NCBI GenBank assembly: GCA_003439945.1
Contig: QVRM01000283.1
Span: 844,001 to 908,000 of the forward strand
Source: Dermanyssus gallinae
Taxonomy: Eukaryota; Arthropoda; Arachnida; Mesostigmata; Dermanyssidae
Length of the DNA: 64,000 bases
Direction of reading: 5' to 3'
A program made the translations under genes and the position numbers. Below, one piece after another: positions 46,501 through 55,500 of the stretch. The notes under the pieces are model-generated. The model saw only the letters and a program-made list of their open reading frames with translations, did not search any database and was not told where the DNA came from. How positions within the stretch are numbered: the first letter of the stretch is position 1; every line of letters begins with the position of its first letter.

Positions 46501-49500
46501 TATTCCCGGACTATCCGATAAGGAATTCCCCAGGGATCACGTTGTACAAGATCGATTAGAGCCCTCCAACATTCCCGTTTCGCTGTCCTGATATTTTGGC
46601 GAAGAGTGTTTCTTGCTGTTCGGTATATGTCTAGTAGTGTATCCTCCCGGGCCAAGGCAATATGAAGTATGTGCTCGTGTTCACCGTTTCGGCGTCTTCT
46701 CGCAAGCCAGGTTCGAGCCCTCGTCAGGGTGCGCTCGGCACGTATGCATGCTGAGCGGGCCTCCTTTATCTCGGATGTCCACCATGGCTGTGGGGAGCGT
46801 CTACCAGTGCGGCGACGCGGCGGGCCGCCTGCGGCCCTGCACGCCTTTATTACTATTTGCGTTAGGTCTTTCGGAGAGGGTTGGGAGTCGTGATACATGT
46901 TGAGTTGTGCAGCTATGTCGAGTTTTAGCTTGTTGATGTCTAGATGTCTCATCTGCCAAGTTTTTCGGCTCAAGAGTGGCTGTCTAGGTGCCCCGTCGTA
47001 ATTGAAGACTATGTATTGGTGGTCACTGAGCGTTTCGGCGTCTGTGACGACTCTCCATCTGTTATTCAGACAAAGGGAAGCATTGTTGGTAAGTGTGAAT
47101 TCAATGAATGACTCTTGTCGACCTCGGACAAATGTAGGCATGTTCCCATCGTTAATTACTGAGAGATCCGAGTTGGCCAGCCAGTCCAGTAGTAGGAGGC
47201 CCCGGGACGTGGGAGCGCGGGAGCCCCATAGAGGATGTGCCGTGTTGAAGTCACCTGTCAGAAGTAGTTGGTGGGGGTTGAGAGAGTTAATGAGATCAGT
47301 GAGTGATGCGAGGTAGTCGTTAAATTCCTCTAGTGTGCGGTTTGGTGAGAAATAGCAGGAGAGAACATATGAGCCGCTGCCTAGGTGAATCCATGTGCAC
47401 CCAGAGCAAGCCCCGTTGCCCGAGACGGAGACTTTTGGGTCCTGTCCCGTCCACCATATTGCTGTGTCTGCTGCGGAATCAGCATAATGGTTTGCTCGTG
47501 TTGATACAATATTAACATTGGGCTCTGACATGAGACATACGGGTATCTGGTTCTCCTGTACGTACACGTTAAGAGCGTGTTGAGCGGCCCGGCAGCGGTT
47601 TAAGTTTACTTGTAGGATCTTTATTTTGATAGCTTAGTTTTAGATCGTCTCTGGACCGTCTAGTCTGATCTGTTGTTCTCTCCTGTTTCTGCCTCACTTG
47701 ACGCAGGTGCGACCGGAGGAGTGTCGCTAGAGGTGGCCTCCTTTTTGGCGAGCTCAATCTCCGGTTGGGAGGGGGCCCTTGACCCGGAGGGTCCGCCACT
47801 AAGCTTCACTCTCTCTGCCTCGAGGCGCTTTGTTGCCATGTAGGGCTGTTGCCCAGCCTCTGTCCTGCTTTTTCGCTCACGGAGTACCAGCTCTCTGTAC
47901 ATCGGGCATGACATCGCATCCGCGCGATGACCCTCAGTATCACAGGCTATGCTCGCCGAAGTGCAGTCTCTTGTCTTATGCCCAATGGTCCCACAACGCA
48001 GACAGAGGCATCCCTCGATGGGTTTCTCAAGTGCGCAAGCTTCCGCGCGATGGCCAGGGCGCTGGCAGCGGTGGCATATTGGAGGCCTGTACCATAGATC
48101 TGGACGACAGTTGCGGCCTGCCAATTTGACTGTCGTGAGCTTTGACAGACGTCGGGCCAATGGGGCGGGTAATCGCGCCAAGGCGTACCAGCGCCCGTTT
48201 CGACCTTGACGGGGTTCGGTAATTCGACCAAGAAGTGATCCGTCACTCCTAGGTACGCAGTGAGGTCGGCCTTTATCTGGGACTCGCTCGACAGGGGGTT
48301 GATACCGCATAATGCCACCTCTAGGGTAGGGTCAAATAGCTTGGCAGAGGCCTCCAGTCCAGCGTCGCGGATTTTAATACTCAGCCGTTCTCCTGCTCCT
48401 GGTGTGATTTCACCCAGTCGGATTGCTACGTCCCCGCTAGATGTCTTCTTCACTTCGCGAATAATAGTGTCCGCCGCAATGTCTGCGTTAAGGTTTTCTC
48501 TGACGGTCCGCAGCGTGTCAGCGAAGGTTTTGCCATTGCCGACTTTAACCAGTATTGAAGTTGTATGTCTATAGGGGGCGGGTGGAGGTGTTCGTGGCTG
48601 GATACTTGGTGGCGGTCCGGTGGGCCCTGCTTGAGCCGTGCGGGTTTTGTGTAGCGCCAGTCTCCCAGGAGTGGGTGACTGAGCCACCAGCATTGCTATT
48701 ATTCGGTGGAACGTGATGGTGCGCATATCCGGGGGAACGTAGAGGAGGGGCAGGGTGTCATTCGGAGTTTGGTCTGTCATAAGGAGGATTCGGTGTATAA
48801 CCGCTTGCATCAGAGTCAAAGATGTTTCATCCGTAGTGGCATCCTCGTGTTTTGGCGGCAGGATGCCTACTACTAATCGATGTCCTTGCTGGGGGGTAGG
48901 CGCGGAGCCGGTGATAGTCTCCACAGCCTCGCCCAGGACTACGGCAGTGCCGGGAGATGAAGACGTTATGGATTGAAGCGAGGGATAAGCGGCTAGGAGC
49001 TTTTGGAAGAATCCTGTGTTCGGAATTTCTCCCTGTCGGACCAGAAGGCCTCGGATCCCCTTGTGAGTCACGAAGTCTTCCAGTGATAGCGGAACTCTCT
49101 GAGTCGCTGTGACCGGCCATGGAAGCTTCGCTACTCGCAGGTAGTCTTCCGCTGTTTGAGCGTTTGGTATCTGCTCTTCCAAATGTGCCTGATGAGCCGC
49201 ATTTGTTTCTGCCTGTGCCTGTGCCGCGCATTTGGGGCATTCGCCCACGGACAACTCTAGGGGAGGAAGCCCCGCCTCCGCACTTTTGTTCTTCGCGCTT
49301 AATGCCGCGTCCCTTTCCTCCTTAGCGGCGTTAACGAGATCAAGAGCCTTGTCACGTTGGGCTACAAGCAACGCCAGCTCCTGTTGCATCTTGAACTGGT
49401 GTTGGTCCGCGCCAAGCCGGGCTTTCCGTAACGCCGTCAGGATTGTCTCGGCCGCCGATTGCACCTCGCGGAGGTCGAGTTGTATCTTTTGCGATAGGTA

Positions 49501-52500
49501 TTTGAGTTCCTTAAGGGTGTTCCTTGGCTCGTAGTGGATCGCAATATTAGCGCAGTCCTCAGCAAGAGCATCATAGGCGTCTTCAAAGGCTTGTCGGGCC
49601 TCCTCGTCTACTCCGGAAGCACGGTGTCTGAGTCGAGGGCTGAGAGGGGGTGGAGTGTCTGCTTGCCGTTTGCGGGTGTTGGTGGGTCCGGCGTGGTCAT
49701 GGTTCGTTTCGGCAAGCACCAAGTCGGTGACCATTTCTTCAGGGTGGGGGTCGAGGGCGGGCTGTGTAGGGACAGTGCGAGTTTCGCCAGGGAGACGGGG
49801 TAAGGTTTCTTTGGTGGTCAGAGAAGGGTCGGCGCGCGTAGCGCTAGAGGTGGGGGCAAGAAGGTCCTGTTGCCGAAGCGACTTGGCGATTGGGGAGCGT
49901 TGTGGCGGCATCATTCCGGCCGATCACCTCCTAAGAGGGATGATGTGATCGGGAAGAGCTTGTTGTTCTCCGTCCAACGATGCCTCGCTCGCTGTTGTGT
50001 CGTGATCAGACGCTGAGATATTGCGGATCAAAGTTTCTAAAGAAAATAGAGTTATTCCCTCTTTCAAGGCGAGTGTTCCAAAGGACACCGGTGTCTCCGT
50101 TATAAAACGTCTCCCTGGGAGGGGCTTTTTCACACAAAAGCCGCTTTAAGATAGCCGCATCGGTTTCCTTTTAACTTCCACCAATGTGCTCGTTGACACC
50201 TTCTCCGTGTCTTGTAGCTGAAAGGTGTGTATATAAGTGCGATCGTGCTCTGAAGTATCGGCCGGGCTATTCACCAGTCCATTGCCGAGATGGGCCTACC
50301 AAGCATGTCACCGGAGACATGCTCAGACGACTGTAGTAACTCGTGCTGGCTCTTACGGCCCGTATGGAAAGCTCGGCTCACCCCAGCTGGGATGGCAATG
50401 TCTACTTGGCAAGAGATGCCCCTTCTGCGATTGTATCCGGTGTGTCTCCCTTCCCACGGAGAGGGCTGCGTAGGTGACCTCGCCGGGTGGGCTGCACCCG
50501 TGGCGCCGCCCTGGTGGTCGGAATCGGAACCAACTCTCACCACTGCGCTGGACACCGCCAAAGGCAACGGACGCGCTTGTGGCAGCTCCAGACACCCAGC
50601 AACACGACACCGCACAGACACCCATCACCAAATCACCAAATTCACTCGAAATTCGTCTCGAAAACACACGGGAGCGCGCGACCGCACTCGACGACTGTCA
50701 GCAGACGACTCCATTTGTCTACCTATATGGAGGAACCTTTTCTTATCCGTTTTCTTGGCCATCCTAATGACGGCTCAGCCTCTCAGTCGGGCTTCTGGCC
50801 GCCACATGCTAATTTTCAGTGGTCGATCTGTTTTTTTACAATTATTTGACCAGTTAGGCTATCTCAGTTACCTGTTAGATCACATCGTCCGTTCCCGCAG
50901 CCAAACAAGGCAATAAATAATTATTTCGCTTTTTTTTTGTTTTTAACAGTAATTCCGTGCTTAGCCAGGCCAGTCTGCGGCGCCTTTTTGCGTTCATGAC
51001 CAACGCGAGTAACTCACAACTAAGGTGTAGTGGTGACGGAGGATGAACTTAAATATCTGAATGCAGCGTTGCAAGGATCAGTGTTGTGAATTGGGCAGCA
51101 GCGGTTACCGTGACAACTACGAGTATTGAAGCTTGATTTAACCTTTCCTTTACAAAGTCTGATTTAACTTAGCTTATGTCCTTACAGTTCTGCAAGGTAA
51201 GTTGTTATGCAAATTTTCGTTAACGATATACCAATCTTTGTTTAAATAATAATATGCATTTATTTAGAAATTTAATATACAGGGTGTTGCAGAATTTTTT
51301 TAGAATAGAATATACAAATTGTAGAGCTCGTTAAAGCAATTATTTTTTCCAATAGAACATGGTCTCTGAGAAGTCTTGTTTCGGAGTGAGAGCGAAATCT
51401 CTACAATTTGTGACACTAGTGTTTTTGCCCGACATAGGAGCATAAAATGTGCTGTTGCGAGACAACCAGTCCCCCTAGACAGAAACTAAACACACTGTCG
51501 TGTTCCTGAAAAAAATCTGCTTCTTCCGAAGGGCATATAAGGCCGGTCAGAAGATGCGACACGGTCGTTTAAAATAGAATTCGTTAAAAATTAAGTGTTT
51601 ATTAGCTTTTACGCCAAATACTTCATAATTATAACCCTACGACCACCCACGTGTTCAAAGCTAACATATTCAGTAAATGCATTTTGGTACCAAACTTATG
51701 GCAATGCGAGCTGTGGTTGCGGAGTAATTACGATTTTTCGGAGGGCATGTCCAGATTAAGTGCATGAAAAATGACGCGCTGCGGCTGTCGCGCGACACGT
51801 CGGCGGTAGTGAACGTCGCCACAGTCATTTTACATGCACTTAATCCGGACATGCCCTTCGAAAAATCGTAATTACTCCGCAACCACAGCTCGCATTACCA
51901 TAAGTTTGGTACCAAAATGATCGTCATGAAATGCGCATTTGCTGAATATGTTAGCTTTGAACACGTGGGTGGTCGTAGGGTTATGATTCTGAAGTATTTG
52001 ACGTAAAAGCTAATAAAGAACTTCATTTTTGACGAATTCTGTTTAAACGACCGTGTCGCATCTTCTGACCGGCCTTATATGCCCTTCGGAAGAAGCAGAA
52101 TTTCCAGGAACTCAGGAACACGACAGTGTGTTTAGTTTCTGTCTAGGGGGACTGGTTGTCTCGCAACAGCACATTTCTGCTCCTATGTCGGGCAAAAACA
52201 CTAGTGTCACAAATTGTAGTAATTTCGCTCTTACTCCGAAACAAGACTTCTCAGAGGCCATGTTCCATTGGAAAAAATAATTGCTTTAACAAGCTCTACA
52301 ATTCCCTATTTCTATTATTAAAAAATGTCTGCAACACTTTGTATACATGTGAATGTTTAAATCCACGACGCCGATGGCTCACTCCTCATCTATCACTCGT
52401 GTCCGAGTAGAAGTCTTGCCCGACCCCTGACGCGAAGACGCGGGTCCATCCAGTCTTTCATAGTTCCGAGCACCGAAATCGCGTTACCTTTCTGAATCTC

Positions 52501-55500
52501 TAGGGAAAGCCGTTGGCAGAAGAAAGTGCCCGCCCTCTTGTCCATCGTAGCCTGCTGTAAAGCGTCGCCAATCTGGGAAATTAGCGTGCTTGTGAGAGGC
52601 CCAGGGCCACCCAGCGTTTCGAGTGCGAAGGGTGAAAAGTGGTACGCCCGGCCTAAGTTCGCATACTTTCTTATCTTTGATGTCTCGGCGCGGGAAGCGG
52701 CAGTTCCTGGGCGAGAAGCGCCGGGACCGACAAGGGAGGGGGTCAGAGAATCGGTCACCGTCGTATCCCACACCAGGGAACGACCCTTTTAGAAAGGTAT
52801 CAAAGTCAAGCCGTCGGGCCGCTTGCCATCGTCTCTAGAAAGACCAGGCGGTTCCAGGACGCAAGGAATTCTGGCCTTTCGCAACGACCTTGCAAGAATG
52901 TCATTCAGAGCGGTGTGACGTGGGCGCCGGCTCGCCGGGTGAGCGCAAGACAGGCCGTGTCTGGCCAGGCGTCCGACAGGCTCGCCACAAGGTCGTCAAG
53001 GCGGGTACCCAATGAGTCAGCGGGGAGTACGTGTAGCCAGTCGCTCGCTCCTGGGCGAGCGACGGCAAAGAGGCGCTTATTATTATAATATTAATTATAA
53101 GTAAAAAAAAAATAATAATAATAATAGTTTTTGCTTATTCTTTTAGTTGATATGTGCTGCAAATTATACTTGGAAAGTTAACGTTACCTTTAGATATCAA
53201 AGGTGGTTGAACTCATCAAGGAGTTGGCTTTCATTATTATTTTAATGGTATTTAACATATATAATTATCATATTTATTATTTCCCACATAATAACTAAGC
53301 CCCGGTGGCGTAGTACGCAATTTAAAGGCAGTCTTAAAAATATATGAAAGGCGCGTTAGTCATTTGCTTGGCCGTAACCAATCTTCTGTATGTTGGATGG
53401 CCTCATGCGTCGCCCGTTCTGATAATCGACCAGGCAGGAATCCATTCGGTTCCTAAGATCAGATATTGGCAATTGTCGTAGAGGCGGGACACAATGAGGG
53501 AAGGCGATACCCCGATAGCTCTGAGAGCTGGTAGGGTCGCGTTTCCCCTTTTAGATTAGTTGAAAAAGCTTTCATCTATATTTACAGTATACGGCCCTGT
53601 TCGACTTTTTATTCTATCTGCATATTTCGAATTCAAGCTTTTTTGCCTTCTTCATTATCCTAAAGGTCAAATTTTTAGTTCTGTCAGATTTAAGGCTGTT
53701 CAGTTTCTTTGACGATTCTTTAAGTTCTTACAGTCTTCATCAAACCATGGCTTGTGCTTTGGCCGTCTAGATGGCCCTGCCCTTTATATGAAGCTGAATG
53801 AGTTGATAAAGTGCGAGATTATATTATTCAGTTGAACAATTTTGAGGTTATCGCGGAACAAACTAAATGTGACTTCGCAATGCTTCCGATGACCAACTTA
53901 GCATGCGCTTCGGGTTCTTGAGCTGTCCATATAGCTTCTTCGTTTGGTGGGCTGAATACACAAAGAAGATAGTAGTTTCACTTTGTCTTCCGCGATTGAT
54001 GGTCCCTTCTTTGTTTCCTACCTCTGCTCGGTGCTTCAAGTGCTTCTCCATAATAAACTTTATGATATTGCAGCGATACCTTGTTATGATATGTAACGAA
54101 TGCTTTGTCGAGACCGGTGGCGCGGTGCATTCCGCCTGCGCCTCGCGACTGGAGAAAACACACAGGTGCGCGGATTCGAGCCCTACCGTTGCACATTTGT
54201 ATTTGCGGGGGTCCGTCTATGAAGCATTGCGAAAAGTAGTCCCGTGGACGTGAAATCTTGGCTGCGGTTTAGCCCGAAAATGTTTTTTTGTTAAAAATGC
54301 TTTAGTGAAAAATCTAAACCAATAAATAGGTTTCCGAGTGTTCCAATATTGTTTAAGCTCCCTCTACAAGACATCTTTTAGGCAGTTATCGCCTCGTAGC
54401 TCTTCCCTACTGTCGCTGCTGGTTTGGATTAAAATGTTGATGTGCGGCTGCAGCTGCTACTGTCGGCAATCGGCAAGATGTCATCCATCGTTTTTGCCAC
54501 CTTTCTGCTGCTACGGTTTGCGGTTTCTAATCCCGTTGTGCTCTAATTACCGAAAATACCTCATGAGCCGCGATAATGTTTTAGTCCTATTCCCTCTAGC
54601 CACACAGCTGGGTCCAGTAACTCATTAATTTAGGTATGAGAACCTTTATAGAATGCCTGGTTGAGCTCAGTCAGTTTCGTCACTTAGGTTTCTGCGCTTT
54701 TACTAACAGTACAAATGTCGTAGCCTCGAATCGTTTTCCGGATGCAATAAAGAAATTTCGCTTACAAATAATGCCGTCACGCGAGGTCTGGTGGGCACAT
54801 CATCATCTCTTATGACGTTAAGATATATTATTTTCTGTGTTTGGGATTTGAACTAAAACATGCACGCTAGTGGTTCGTTGCGTAGGAAATGTGAGTTTTC
54901 ATCTAAAAGAGCAATTGAGTTCAGAAGTCGTACTAGTGAAAAAGTTCTGAAGTGACACAAAAGCTCCAGGTACTAAGACCAGAGCGGTTCGGATTGGTCT
55001 GTCGCAACCGGCTGTGTTTTCCTCTGAAAGGGCAACCTGCAACGCCAATAGAAAATGACTATCGACAACCAGTATGGTAAGATGCATCAGAACATACAAC
55101 CAACGATATAGGAGCGTGTATGTGGCATATGCGTCTTAACGATCACTCGAGCGCCGCAGAAATGTGATGTGTTACTGCAACTGTTTTACCCACATTGTGC
55201 TGATGTAATTCCACCACTGACTGGGCTGTCGATGGTGGTGGTCTTGTCGGTGATATAGATATGCGTATCATCGATAGAAGCATTGCAGTTTGCACAGACA
55301 AAGGCATTGCAGATTGAGACGCTCAAGACCGCTCGAGTTGACCAACTGGACTCCTCCATGGAGTACTATTATGGTTTATTAACACCCAGGTTGGGCAAAT
55401 TATAAACATATACATCAGACACAACTAGTGCTTCTTTCACATCACTGGATCTCCTCTCATCTTGGTAGTGCAGCTATTGACGTAGGTACTGGACATGCTG

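Larger units (their letters stand above)
44550..50150 (-). mobile_element. R1-like non-LTR retrotransposon, near full length, inside receptor intron 6
   Basis: Antisense to the receptor gene. Contains ORF1 (49914-47660), ORF2 (about 47630-44947), a 3' UTR to about 44550 including an A-run near 44665, and 5' sequence right of 49914. Both ends are placed by change in base composition; I did not find a clear target-site duplication. It encodes a gag-like ORF1, an APE-type endonuclease and RT with intact YADD, but carries at least one in-frame stop and three frameshifts. It is the best preserved R1-like copy here and serves as the reference for the fragments at 21.95 and 24.1 kb. Confidence 0.85.
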
